Assembly: GCA_016584305.1 (NCBI GenBank)
Contig: JACEEZ010015310.1
Coordinates: 125,001 to 189,000 of the forward strand
Reading direction: 5' to 3'
DNA from: Chionoecetes opilio
Taxonomy: Eukaryota > Arthropoda > Malacostraca > Decapoda > Majidae
Length of the DNA stretch: 64,000 bases
Made by a program: the position numbers and the translations under genes. This document shows, piece by piece, positions 11,005 through 20,229 of this stretch; positions within the stretch are counted from its first letter, which is position 1; each line of letters begins with the position of its first letter. The notes beneath the pieces are model-generated. The model saw only the letters and a list, made by a program, of their open reading frames with translations. It made no database searches and was not told where the DNA came from.

Positions 11005-11214
11005 CTGAAACAAAGAAAAATATATCAGCTAACTCTGCATGACACCAAATGTACAATGTGCACACACACACATACACACACACTCACTCGAGATCGTGCT
11101 CGAGTAATGTAAACATTTAAAGGCTCGTGTGAAAAACAACAAATTACCCTAGAATAAACCTAAAGAAGGAGGATGAAGACATTACATGGAGTACAACAAG
11201 TTGCCCAGGAATCC
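11005..11214. other. possible intron upstream of host exon
   Basis: It contains the polypyrimidine tract and acceptor of the exon and a CA-rich microsatellite at about 11058-11082. No other coding signal is seen before LINE A begins. Confidence 0.35.
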
Positions 11215-11298
11215 AGACAGTGTTAAATAGGGCCTGAGCAGGGTTGTGGTCCTCGTAGGAGAGAGATTAGAATTTGAGTACGGAACTTTTTTTTCAAA

Positions 11299-11694
11299 AT
11301 GGATGAGACCCCAAAGAAAGGTAAAGAACTTAGGATAACCTAATTGGACTTCTCAGGGTTTAATGATGAAATTAAAAAGGGAACTCTGCACTCCAGAGTG
11401 GTCAGGGTGGAGGGGGAGGGAGACGGGACCAGACTAGATGTGAAGAGACTGATTGAAGAGTTCGAATGTATGAACTGTTTAATTGATGGTTTGAAAAGAA
11501 ACTATGACGAAGTGGAAGGTCTGAAAGTAGAACTAAATGAACTTAAAAGAAAGGAAAAGCAAAATGTAAAGGAAAAAGAAGAGTTAAAAAGAGAGATGGA
11601 GAAATTGAAAAAAGATAATAATGAATTTAAATTAAAGCAAAATGTGAAAATGAAGAAAAATTGTCAAACAAGTGGAAAATGTAATGAAGGATGA
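11299..11694 (+). pseudogene. LINE A ORF1 remnant (coiled coil)
   Basis: An ATG at 11299 starts MDETPKKGKELRIT followed by a TAA at 11341-11343. The same frame then continues from LDFSGFNDEIK to 11694. The latter part is Lys/Glu-rich with heptad-like spacing (about 11480-11680), suggesting a coiled coil, as in LINE ORF1 RNA-binding proteins that trimerise. Beyond 11694 the remains are spread over other frames, with a CVIIFGLNEKN segment that matches LINE B at about 17485. An A run at 11710-11723 marks a frame break. It is non-functional. Confidence 0.65.
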
Positions 11695-12059
11695 AGTGAA
11701 TAACTGGAATAAAAAAAAAAAAAAGCCAAAGTAGACTTTAAAGAAGTTAGAGAACAACAAAAGAGCAAAGCGAACATGTTGAGAAAGAAGTAGTAAAAGT
11801 GTTGAAAAGTAATGAGAATTTAATAAGGGATTTAGCGGAGAAGAAAAATGTGTGATTATTTTTGGACTGAACGAGAAGAATATCTTGTTTAGATTAAAGA
11901 GAGAAATTGAAGAAGTAAAAACAGTAAAGGACGTTTTGATGTATTCAAATATAGATGGAAGGCTAGAACTAAAAGATTACTTAATAAATACAGATCCAGG
12001 CGTAGTGTGTTATTAGTAAAAGAAGATCAAGTGATACTAAGCAACAAATATAACATGAG

Positions 12060-12780
12060 GAGAAGGGACAGAAATGGTAGAAGAGGTGGTGGAGTTATGA
12101 TACCGACAAAATTAGGGGTGAAGGTGAGAAAAGTGGAGTATGGAGAAGGAAGCGCTGAAATAGTGAGTGTACAACTTGAGTTCTAGAATTCAGAAATAGA
12201 GAAACACAGACAATAGTGGCAACCTATGTACCACCCAGAAGAAATACCTGGAACAAGGAAGAACATGAGAAAGTATTAGAAGACACCTTGAAGTACTTAA
12301 ACAAAATAATCATGAATAGTAAAAAGATACTGCTGGTTGGAGACTTTAACTGCAAAGAAGTAAAATGGGAGACATTTGGAGGAGGAAATGAAAATACCTA
12401 GGGAGATAGATTGTTGAAACTGACAATGGAAAACACGATGACTCAATGGGTGACAGAAAACACAAGATATAGGGGAGATGACGAACCAGCAAGACTTGAC
12501 CTAGTGTTAACAAAAGGTCTAGCTAACCTAGCAAATGAGATCAATTATGGGTGCCCCATTGGAAAAAGTGACCATATAATCTTAGAAATGGAGACGAAAG
12601 AGGAAATAACGGAGGAAGATGAATTGTACAAAAGGAGCAGAAGAGACTTTGGAAAGACTAACATGGAAGAACTGAAAAAATACTATGAAGAAATTGACTG
12701 GGAAGAAATGAAAGGAGTGACCGATGTGCAAGTGAAATACATTTTTCTGAGCATATATGAGAAAGGAGTTGGAAAACACG
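12060..12780 (+). pseudogene. LINE A apurinic-type endonuclease, broken
   Basis: The start of an exonuclease-endonuclease-phosphatase domain is visible as RRGGGVMIPTKLG (about 12081-12119). ATYVPPRRNTWNKEEH (from 12219) and the catalytic-region motif LLVGDFNCKEVKW follow, then RLDLVLTKG and the C-terminal KSDHIILEME, where the SDH triad lies. Stops occur at about 12184 and 12400 and a frame change separates the first part. The downstream linker WFNRRCERARRIRDEAWKK continues after the MITE at 13727-13857. In an active LINE this domain nicks target DNA for target-primed reverse transcription. Confidence 0.8.
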
Positions 12781-12794
12781 TACTACTACAAATA

Positions 12795-13705
12795 CACACA
12801 AACCTCGATTTCCCGGACCTCCATTTCCCGGATATCAGATTTGCCGGACAAAATCCGAGGTACGGGGATATGTCAGTCTCGGATTTTTTTTTTTTTATGC
12901 CTGCGCCTCCCGCCAGGTGGCAGCATGCTCAGCGGTCGTATTGTTTACATTCGGGCACACAACACTCACCTGCACTGCCTCTGTCAGTCCCCTGACTCCC
13001 ACTGCCACTGGTGCAGGAACATCTCTGAGACTATTGAACACTCTCTGCTGCCTCCCGCCAGGTGGCAGCATGTTCGGCGGTCATATTGTTTACATTTGGA
13101 CACACGACACGCATGGTTCACCTGCACCGCCTCCGTTAGTCCCCTGACCCCCACTGCCCCTGGTGCAGGAACGTCTCTTGAGACTATTGAACACTTTCTG
13201 CTGCCTCCCGCCAGGTGGCAGCATGCTCAGCGGTCGTATTGTTTACATTTGGGCACACGACACTCACTGTTCACCTGCACCGCCTCCGTTAGTCCCCTGA
13301 CCCCCACTGCCCCTAGTGCAGGAACTTCTCTTGAGACTATTGAATCATTTCTGCTGCCTCCCGCCAGGTGGCAGCATTGCTCAGCGGTCGTATCGTTTAC
13401 ATTTGGGCACACGACACTCACGGTTCACCTGCACCGCCTCCGTGAGTCCCCTGACCCCCACTGCCCCTGGTGCAGGTACGTCTCTTGAGACTATTGAACA
13501 CTTTCTGCTGCCTCCCGCCAGGTGGCAGCTTGCTCAGCGGACGTAAAAGTCCGCGGCGGGGTAGTTGATATTGGCGGTTGCCGGACAGTAAATACTAGAG
13601 TAGGATAAACGTCCAGGGGTGGGTAATGGCATTAGACTGTATAGACATTTGCAGTTCCCGGACCAGTGCTCCCCTCTATTAGTCCGGGAAAACGAGGTTT
13701 GTGTG
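12795..13705. mobile_element. pogo-type MITE with 153-bp tandem array, copy 1
   Basis: The ends are CACACAAACCTCGATTTCCC and the mirrored GGGAAAACGAGGTTTGTGTG, with TA on both sides (12793-12794, 13706-13707), inserted in LINE A. The interior holds CCTCCCGCCAGG at 12906, 13051, 13204, 13357 and 13511, that is four units of about 145-154 bp plus a partial unit. Long open frames across the array are by-products of a period divisible by three. No transposase is present. Confidence 0.9.
12906..13540. repeat. 153-bp minisatellite derived from a LINE CCHC coding end
   Basis: Each unit joins about 48 bp beginning CCTCCCGCCAGGTGGCAGC to about 105 bp that align by eye with the LINE 3' coding segments at 16790-16900 and 30110-30215 (inverted). 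Shared anchors are GGGCACACGAC, CCCCTGACCC and GAGACTATTGAACACTTTCT. In the LINE frame these encode LGHTxLxxHLHRLxxSPDP...C..C...ETIEHFLL, a C-terminal CCHC zinc knuckle. Confidence 0.85.
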
Positions 13706-13706
13706 T

Positions 13707-13890
13707 ACCAAGAGAAAAGGGAAAAAAAGAATGGTTTAATAGAAGATGTGAGAGGGCTAGGAGAATAAGGGATGAGGCATGGAAAAAAGTAAAGAAAAAT
13801 CGGACACAAAGAAATAAAGAAGACTATAAATTAGCAAGAATTAATATGTGTGCATAAGGAGAGAGGAAGAGAAGAGTTATGAGAAGGATA
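13707..13890 (+). pseudogene. LINE A continuation (endonuclease-RT linker)
   Basis: PREKGKKEWFNRRCERARR and the following charged helix continue LINE A on the far side of the MITE. The frame ends at a TAA at 13855-13857. LINE B carries the matching WFNRNCELARLEREK at about 19858. Confidence 0.75.
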
Positions 13891-13892
13891 TA

Positions 13893-14004
13893 CAGTACCC
13901 TGCCGAGTTTGGCGCTTGCTTTCTTCACAAGGCATAGCGCTAAACCAGAGGATCGCAAAACTCGGGTATTGAAAACACTGTAAAAATGCTTATTTAGTCC
14001 TTTT
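13893..14004. mobile_element. pogo-type MITE left half (family CCCGAGTTTCGCGC)
   Basis: It starts CAGTACCCTGCCGAGTTTGG after a TA and matches 25654-25770, including GCTTATTTAGTCC at the inner edge. It is interrupted at about 14004 by a LINE 3' fragment. The sequence after that fragment (TGCGAGGTGTA, 14399) again parallels the copy at 25765, so the LINE fragment was inserted into a pre-existing MITE composite. Confidence 0.75.
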
Positions 14005-14400
14005 CTTTTTGTTTTTGTTTTTTTCTTACATCACAAGGAACTGGCCAAGGACACAACAAAAATGGGTTACACAAAGCCCGCTTAGTTACCAGTCCCTATA
14101 AAGAAGACAGTAAGAGAATAAAATAAAAACAGAGGGGTAGGCCAATTTAGTTCGGGGGGTGTCTTGTTATTCTTCTTTTGAAAAGATTTAAGTCATAGGA
14201 AAGTGGAAAAATAGAAACAGGAAGAGAGTTCCAGAGTTTACCAGTGAAAGGAATGAAAGATTAAAGATACTGATGAACTCTTGCATTAGGAAGATGCACA
14301 GAATAGGGATGAGAATAAGTAGAAAGTCTTGTGCAGCGAGGCCGCGGGAGTGGGGGAGGCATGCAGTTAGCAGGTTCAGAAGAGCAGTGAGCATGAATGT
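14005..14400 (-). mobile_element. LINE 3' fragment inserted in a MITE
   Basis: It is a minus-strand copy of the LINE family at 527-1981, covering the LWNSLP region through the 3' tail. It begins on the plus strand with a T-rich run (the A tail) and TTACATCACAAGGAACTGGC. No intact ORF remains. Confidence 0.8.
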
Positions 14401-14412
14401 GCGAGGTGTATC

Positions 14413-14766
14413 TACCGTATTTTAATGCTTATAAGACACCTTTTCCCCAAAACAATACCCTGAAAATGACCCGAGCCCCTGTCCACCCAGCAGTGAATGG
14501 GTACCGGGTGTTAGCCGGGGGTTTGTGATCCGCCTCCCGGGGCGGTCGTCCAATATTAGAGGACAGGAGAGGAGGAGAGGAGAGGACCTACAAGAAATTG
14601 AGCTTGAGTTGGGAGTCACCCAGCTGATGCTGTCGGTGAAGCCTGACCTACGTGTGTGGGAGAACCGACGTTCTCCTACACACGTAATATTCTGTTGGGA
14701 GAGAAGCAAAACTAGAAGTTTCATTTTCCCCTCATTCCTCTCTCTCTGCATCACCATCCATATCCC
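14413..14766. mobile_element. element end (CCGTATTTT..CTTATAAGAC) plus shared module
   Basis: CCGTATTTTAATGCTTATAAGAC after a TA resembles the termini at 23575-23608 (inverted), 25781 and 26244. It is followed by the dispersed module at 14460-14545. No right end is identifiable before the LINE fragment at 14767. Confidence 0.5.
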
Positions 14767-15012
14767 TCAGTGAGGGAGGGGCCCCCTTGCCTCTCGTTTC
14801 CTCTCATGCGTGCTCTCCAAGAATTCTTTTACACTTTCAGCCACACGACTGTCACTCCTCCAATCAGCACACAACCCTAGCAGGTACTCCATCTGCCTAT
14901 CCACACTCCTATCTCTCACCTCTCGCCATTCTTCCAATCCGACTTCTCCTACCATTACCTCCAACATCTTTGTTCTAGCATACTCATACCGTTCACATTC
15001 CAGCATCAAGTA
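14767..15012 (-). pseudogene. LINE C-terminal CCHC region, part 2
   Basis: The minus strand reads LMLECERYEYARTKMLEVM and then a long helix to SVKEFLESTHERKREARG. It continues the reading at 16448-16590, from which it is separated by a TA-flanked Tigger element. It resembles the 3' coding end of the LINE at 52.4-53.5 kb (RYEQERRRLVQSILG). Confidence 0.7.
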
Positions 15013-15175
15013 CAGTAAAACCCTTATAACTCGGCACGATAGGGGCTCTGGCCCTTGCCAAGTTATTCAATGTGCCGAGTTATGCAATGTCCTCCTCTGA
15101 TATGGGTAAAAAAAAAAAAAAAAGAAGTAAATACAGTACTGTAAAAGCATAAAAACTACACTTACCAGTGAACGG

Positions 15176-15334
15176 GTAGAATGTGCTGGATTTGATATCA
15201 AACTCGGCACAAATAGCACACATGGACGCACCTGCATCCATCCTTGCCAGCACTTTCACCTTTTCCTGCAGGCTCAGGCTCTTCAATTTCATTCCCTTCC
15301 TGCTAGAGACACCCTTGCGTGATGGAGCTGACAT
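15176..15334 (-). pseudogene. Tigger/pogo transposase N-terminus (CENP-B-type HTH)
   Basis: The reading starts at an ATG with MSAPSRKGVSSRKG and continues KSLSLQEKVKVLARMDAG and CAEFDIKSSTFY, the pattern of the first CENP-B/pogo helix-turn-helix (K-x-L-S-L-x-x-K-V-x-V-L ... F-x-I-x-x-S-T). This domain binds transposon ends. The reading then runs out of homology, so the second HTH and the DDE domain are missing. An inverted partial copy lies at 15757-15858. Confidence 0.75.
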
Positions 15335-15756
15335 CTTGATATACAGTACTGTATGATGTAATCCCATAACACGTAAAATAGATGGCAAAGTAAAGCAAAG
15401 GTCAGGAACCAGCGCGTAGGCTGAGCCGTGTTTTTGTCGTCCAAGCACCGTCTTGGATTACGAATCCCAATCCAATAACACTTGCTGAAATGTGTGTTAT
15501 ACTACTTTGTGATATTGTTTGCAATGTTTTGCATTGATTATTATTTCGGCTCCTACCAAGCTTGTTGTGTTTTTGAAGCAGAAACCAATCCTTTTTCAAT
15601 TTCGACGAAAAACTGAATTCGTATCCAAGGCGGTGCTTGGACGACATAAACACGGCTCAGCAGCTGACAGCCTACACGCTGGTTCCCGACGTTTGCTTTA
15701 CTTTGCCACCTATTTTACGTGTTTTGGGATTACATCATACAGTACTGTATTTCAAG

Positions 15757-15858
15757 ATGTCAACTCCATCACGCAAGGGTGTCTCCAGCAGGAAGGGAAT
15801 GAAATTGAAGAGCCTGAGCCTGCAGGAAAGGGCCAAAAGGACAAAAACACGACTTTAG
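15757..15858 (+). pseudogene. inverted partial copy of the Tigger transposase start
   Basis: MSTPSRKGVSSRKGMKLKS followed by LSLQE mirrors the copy at 15176-15334 and diverges after about 27 residues. Upstream flanking DNA is mirrored too (CATCATACAGTACTGTAT), so the duplication covers more than the ORF. Confidence 0.75.
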
Positions 15859-16010
15859 GCGACTGAGGATATGCCGAGTGTAAGCAAAGAGATGCAGTTA
15901 TAACAAAAATGCCGAGATACATTATTTTTTGCCGACTTTCTGTTTACATGTTCACACAAGAGGTTGTGAGGGCATGATATGCCGAGTGAAAACCAAGAGA
16001 TGCAGTTTAA

Positions 16011-16376
16011 GGGAGGCGGTAGCAGAGTGGTTAGCGTCACCGAGTGGCGTTCTCGAAGACCCGAGTTCGATCCCGAGGGAGACCCATAAATCCACTTGAA
16101 ATCTTTCTGCACCGTCGAGTGGCCTAAGAACACCCACATGCCCTGTCCATTAACTCTACCTTCGACTGCGAGTGCATGGGAGGACACAGGGGGGCGGCAT
16201 GAGCCTCTAATTACAGGCGTCACTATAAGAATCCTGCCTGCGCAACCACGGGCGAGGGCCAACCATCACAGCCCTCGAGTGAGCCTCCAGGGCCTACCAT
16301 CCCACCCCTGGAGCTCACTGCCTACACGTGCTATAGGCATAGATGAAGAGAAAAAAAAACAAGAAAAAAAAAAAAC
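16011..16376 (+). mobile_element. tRNA-derived SINE (family 1), full length
   Basis: The head GGGAGGCGGTAGCAGAGTGG carries an A-box-like TAGCAGAGTGGTTAGCG, and a B-box-like GAGTTCGATCCCGAG lies at about 16062-16076: an internal Pol III promoter as in tRNA-derived SINEs. The body contains TGCACCGTCGAGTGGCCTAA and a 3' region GAGCTCACTGCC, then an A-rich tail to 16376. Body copies occur at 17100-17344, 22607-23019 (minus), 23617-23680 and 30895-31015. It is a retroposon, not a functional tRNA gene, because the copies share long tails. Confidence 0.85.
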
Positions 16377-16447
16377 TTAGTCTTTGCCTTGCCGAGTTAT
16401 ATCAAATTCCGATTTATACAGTGCCGTGTTATAAGGGTTTGACTGTA

Positions 16448-16592
16448 CTCCACAGTTTCATCCACTCCTATCTCACACATCACACACGTCTTGCTAACAC
16501 CATTCTTCCATCTGTAAATACGACTATAGATAGTATTCACTGACGTCACAACTTCCGGGTATTTGTTGGAGGAAAGACTTGTAAACACAAGC
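16448..16592 (-). pseudogene. LINE C-terminal CCHC region, part 1
   Basis: The minus strand reads YSRIYRWKNGVSKTCVMCE and then GVDETVEY, including the C-x2-C of a C-terminal zinc knuckle. The histidine/cysteine half follows in 14767-15012 across the Tigger insertion. Upstream coding sequence is missing. Confidence 0.65.
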
Positions 16593-16599
16593 TGTTTTA

Positions 16600-17015
16600 G
16601 CTGACAGGTAGAGGGAGTGCCGCGGCCAAACGCCTCATCTCCCAGGTCTGACGCTCCACCTTGAACAACACGTTCGGCGATGCCCTCCGCATCACCTCCA
16701 GTCCATGGGCCAATACCGCAGTGACTCTTCCCCTCAGCTTTGGATAAGGAAAAAGTCCCGCGTCCTCGATGTCACTCTCACTCGCCTCCACCTGGGGCAC
16801 ACGACAATCGTGTTTCACCTTCACCGCCTCTGTCTGTCCCCTGACCCTCGCTACCCCTGGGTGTAGGAATGTTCCAGAGACTATTGAACACTTTCTGCTA
16901 CAGTGTCCGCGCTTCCACTCACACCGTGTAGTGCTACACTCTCACCTACTCGCCCTGAACGTCACCACCTTTGACCTGCCCACCCTGCTGGCGGCGGTGT
17001 TTATAAGTCTGAGCC
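16600..17015 (+). pseudogene. LINE 3' coding end with CCHC knuckle
   Basis: One frame gives KRLISQV and RSTLNNTFGDALRI, then SRVLDVTLTRLHLGHTTIV. Another gives NVPETIEHFLLQCPRFHSHR and LLALNVTTFDLPTLLAA. The order matches the C-terminus of I/R1/Jockey-like LINE ORF2 proteins, which end in a zinc knuckle. Related pieces lie at 27238-27489 (minus) and 29933-30250 (minus). This family is the likely source of the 153-bp repeat. Confidence 0.7.
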
Positions 17016-17099
17016 TCCAATATGGCGTCGTGTGACGTCATGTGAATACTATTTATTTACCTCTTTAGCGATACTTGATCTTGATATTAACATAACATA

Positions 17100-17344
17100 T
17101 AAAATCTTTCTCTGCACCGTCGAGTGGCCTAAGAATACCCACATGCCCTGCCCAGTAACTCTACCTACGATTGCGAGTGCATCGGAGGCCACAGGGGGGC
17201 GACATGAACCTCTAATCACAAGCGTCACTATAAAAATCCTGCCTGCGCCACCACGGGCAAGGGCCAACCATCACAGCCCTCGAGGGAACCTCCAGGGCCT
17301 ATCATCCCACCCCTGGAGGTCACTGCCTAACGGCGCTGTAGGCA
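17100..17344 (+). mobile_element. SINE family 1, 5'-truncated
   Basis: It starts at TCTCTGCACCGTCGAGTGGC and runs to CTGCCTAACGGCGCTGTAGG. The tRNA-like head is missing. A (CA)n tract follows. Confidence 0.85.
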
Positions 17345-17391
17345 CGCACACACACACACACACATGCACACACACACACACACACACACAT
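17345..17391. repeat. (CA)n microsatellite
   Basis: A CA dinucleotide run with one TG interruption lies at the SINE 3' end. Confidence 0.95.
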
Positions 17392-17577
17392 CAAGAAAAT
17401 GAAAAGAAAAATCAGACCAAAGTAGTAAAAGTAATCAAACAAAAGGAAAATTTAGTTAGAGATACGGTGGACAAAAAGCAATGTGTCATCATTTTTAGTC
17501 TCAAAGAAAAAGTGCTGCCCAAGAAAAACATACGAAAAGAGGAAGAAAAGAAAGTGTCATAAGAAATATTTAAAGTA

Positions 17578-17660
17578 CACACAAACCTCGATTTCCCGGA
17601 CCTCCATTTCCCAGATATCAGATTTGTCGGACAAAATCCGAGGTCCGGAGATATGTCAGT

Positions 17661-17699
<39 letters not shown>

Positions 17700-18578
17700 T
17701 TGAAATGCTTGGTCCTGTTCGTAAATTGACAAAGTTGTCCGGCGGTCCGAGCGTCTCCTGTCACCCCTGGTCAGTGTCCGCGCCTCCCACCAGGTGGCAG
17801 CATGCTCAGCGGTCGTATTGTTTACATTTGGGCACACGACACTCACAGTTCACCTGCACAGCCTCCGTCAGTCCCCTGACTACCACTGCCCCTGGTGCAG
17901 GAACATCTCTGAGACTATTGAACACTTTCTGCTGCCTCCCGCCAGGTGGCAGCATGCTCAGCGGTCGTATTGTTTACATTTGGGCACACGACACTCACGG
18001 TTCATCTGCACAGCCTCCGTTAGTCCCCTGACCCCTACTGCCCCTGGTGCAGGAACGTCTCTTGAGACTATTGAACACTTTCTGCTTCCTCCCGCCAGGT
18101 GGCAGCATGCTCAGCGGTCATATTGTTTACATTTGGGCACACGACACTCACGGTTCACCTGCACCGCCTCCGTTAGTCCCCTGACCCCCCCTGCCCTAGT
18201 GCAGGAACTTCTCTTGAGACTATTGAATACTTTCTGCTGCCTCCCGCCAGGTGGCAGAATGCTCAGCGGTCGTATTGTTTACATTTGGGCACACGACACT
18301 CACGGTTCACCTGCACCGCCTCCGTTAGTCCCCTGACCCCCACTGCCCCTGGTGCAGGAATGTCTCTTGAGACTATTGAACACTTTCTGCTGCCTCCCGC
18401 CAGATGGCAGCATGCTCAGCGGACGTAAAAGTCCACGGCGGGGTAGTTGATATTGCCGTTTGCCGGACAGTAAATACTAGAATAGGATAAACGTCCGGGG
18501 GTGGGTAATGGCATCGGACTGTTGCGATTCCCGGACCAGTGCTCCCCCCTATTAGTCCGGGAAAACAAGGTTTGTGTG
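17578..18578. mobile_element. pogo-type MITE with 153-bp tandem array, copy 2
   Basis: The ends are CACACAAACCTCGATTTCCC and AAACAAGGTTTGTGTG, with TA on both sides (17576-17577, 18579-18580). It has the same architecture as 12795-13705, with array units starting at 17783, 17934, 18088, 18240 and 18393 and a T run at about 17663-17696. It keeps a longer left interior (17698-17782), which also survives at 3640-3725. Confidence 0.9.
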
Positions 18579-18589
18579 TAATAGAAGAA

Positions 18590-18855
18590 TACGGAGATAG
18601 AAGAAGAAATAGAAGAGATACATAGGTTAGGCAAATATGAAGAGAGAGGGGCCCGCCCCTTAAAAGTTAAGTTTAGGTCACAAAATACAGCACAAGATAT
18701 ATTGTCTAAGGCATGGAAACTGGCAAAGACAGAAGAATATAAGAAAATATGGATAAGAAAAGATATGAATGAGGAAGAAAGAGCTAGATTGAATGTACTG
18801 TTTAAAGCCAAAGAAAAAAACGAATTGAGAACGGAAAAGGAAAACAGAAATTCTA
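18590..18855 (+). pseudogene. LINE B ORF1 C-terminal region
   Basis: After an in-frame stop one frame reads ARPLKVKFRSQNTAQDILSK, then AWKLAKTEEYKKIWIRKDMN and EEERARLNVLFKAKEKNELR, ending in a stop at about 18868. Basic RNA-binding sequence followed by a charged helix fits the C-terminal domain of LINE ORF1 proteins. The start lies in the part interrupted by the MITE. Confidence 0.55.
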
Positions 18856-19862
18856 TTGGAGAGTTTTAGACCAAAAACTGAAGAAGTGGTATCTAAAAGA
18901 GAAAGAGTAAGAGAAGACAGTTCAAAGGAAAATGAAAAAGGATTGCGGGTATCGTACACAAATATAAATGGGCTAGTGTCAACATTAACAGAAGTAAACG
19001 ATTACCTGAGAGCCAAGAAACCAGACATATTGGGTTTAGTAGAAACGAAGCAGAGTGATTCTGAGGATGTGCTAGTTGGGGAGGGTCAATATAATGTATG
19101 GAGGCTAAACAGAAATCAGAAAAAGGGCGGTGGTGTAATGGTGTTAACAAGGAAAGATGTGGTAGTAGGGAATGTGGAAAAAGGAGAAGGAATGGCAGAG
19201 GTGTTGAAGGTAGAGTTGGTGATGAAAAAAGGAAGAATAAGAGACTTAGTACTCGTATACGTTCCACCTAAGACAAATTCCTGGGGGAGAGAAGAGTATG
19301 GAGACATGATAAGAGACACAAGCAAATGTTTAAGGAATACGATGGAAAATTGTGAGAACATCATTTTGATGGGAGATTTTAACTGCAAAGAAGTTTGCTG
19401 GGAAGAATGGTATACTGAAGGAGAAGACTCATGGGGTGGTACATTGTTGGATTTGGTAATGAATAACATCATGACTCAGTGGATTAAAGAGAACACAAGA
19501 TTCAGAGGTAGCGAAGAACCATCAAGACTAGACCTACTATTGACGAAAGAACTGGAAGTAATTAGTAAAGTAAATTATCAGTGCCCACTTGGAAAGAGTG
19601 ACCATGTACATATTGAATTTGAAATAAATGATAACAAAAAAGAGGGGAGAAGAAAAGAACACAAGAAAGGAAGATACAATTATGGAAAAGCAGACTTGGA
19701 CGGATTAAGAACATTTTTCGGAGAGACAGACTGGAGTAATTTCCATGCAGCAAGGAGTACCCAGAAAAAATGGGATGAGTTCATCCGAATTTACACTGAA
19801 GGAATATTGTTATGTTATGTTCCAAGGATAGTTATCAGAGAGAAAAAAAAAAAAAAAATGGT
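18856..19862 (+). pseudogene. LINE B ORF2 endonuclease domain
   Basis: An uninterrupted reading of about 330 codons. Motifs in order: LRVSYTNINGLVSTLTEV (N-terminal Asn), DILGLVETKQSD (catalytic Glu), NQKKGGGVMVLTRK, LVLVYVPPKTNSW, ILMGDFNCKEVCW (GDFN), RLDLLLTKE and GKSDHVHIEFE (SDH). These are the catalytic landmarks of APE-type LINE endonucleases. The domain looks intact up to an A run at 19845-19858 that shifts the frame; the continuation WFNRNCELARLEREK is in another frame. Confidence 0.9.
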
Positions 19863-20229
19863 TTAACAGAAATTGTGAATTAGCAAGACTAGAAAGAGAA
19901 AAAACATGGAACAGTTGGAGGAAAAAAGGAGGTATCAACCTATAGGAGAAGTACAAAACAACTAGAAATGTATATGTAAGAATCCGAAGAGAAGATAGTA
20001 ACTATGAGAAGAATATAATAGAAAAATGTAAGAACGAACCGAAACTTTTCTAGATATATAAATGGAAAAATGAAAAACAAGGAAGGAATAGATAAGCTGA
20101 AAGTAGAAGGCATAGTGTACGAAGATGCATTACAACAGGCTGAGGTGATGAAAAAGTGCTTACAGACTGTATTTACAAGAGAAAGTTAATTTAAAACGAA
20201 AAATATAATAGCAAAAGAAAATACATATA

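Larger units (their letters stand above)
11215..13890 (+). mobile_element. CR1-like LINE copy A, split by a MITE
   Basis: The copy retains a 5' region, an ORF1 remnant and the endonuclease. It is interrupted by the pogo-type MITE at 12795-13705. The host sequence reads through the empty site: after removal of the MITE and one TA, the reading KHVLLQ joins IPREKGKKEWFN. It is truncated at 13890 by another TA-flanked element, so the RT is missing. The 5' boundary is approximate. Confidence 0.8.
15013..16445. mobile_element. Tigger element with inverted transposase duplication and a nested SINE
   Basis: The ends are CAGTAAAACCCTTATAACTC and the mirrored ATAAGGGTTTGACTG, with TA on both sides (15011-15012, 16446-16447). 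It was inserted into a LINE: removing it restores VDETVEYLMLEC on the minus strand. Inside are two inverted copies of the transposase start (about 15240-15465 against 15616-15845) and a SINE at 16011-16376. A remnant of Tigger coding sequence makes the pogo assignment firmer here than for the short MITEs. Confidence 0.9.

Noticed and set aside
10883..11083. 66-codon minus-strand frame over the WD40-like exon
   Set aside because: It is in a different phase, runs through the (CA)n run and both splice sites, and reads nothing recognisable.
12757..13488. Long open frames (up to 243 codons) across the repeat, with repeated peptides
   Set aside because: They run through a 153-bp tandem array whose period is divisible by three; all three frames stay open. 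The content is inherited from a LINE 3' end and the frames begin in unrelated LINE or MITE sequence.
16011..16085. tRNA gene
   Set aside because: A- and B-box-like sequences are present, but the sequence continues into a dispersed SINE body with an A tail and has related copies elsewhere; the tRNA fold is not evident.
17483..18336. Two ~180-codon open frames
   Set aside because: Same array artefact as at 12757-13488; one also runs through a long poly-T.
12906..18410. Regular repeat units resembling a CRISPR array
   Set aside because: Units are contiguous ~153-bp tandem copies without unique spacers, inside a eukaryotic DNA element.
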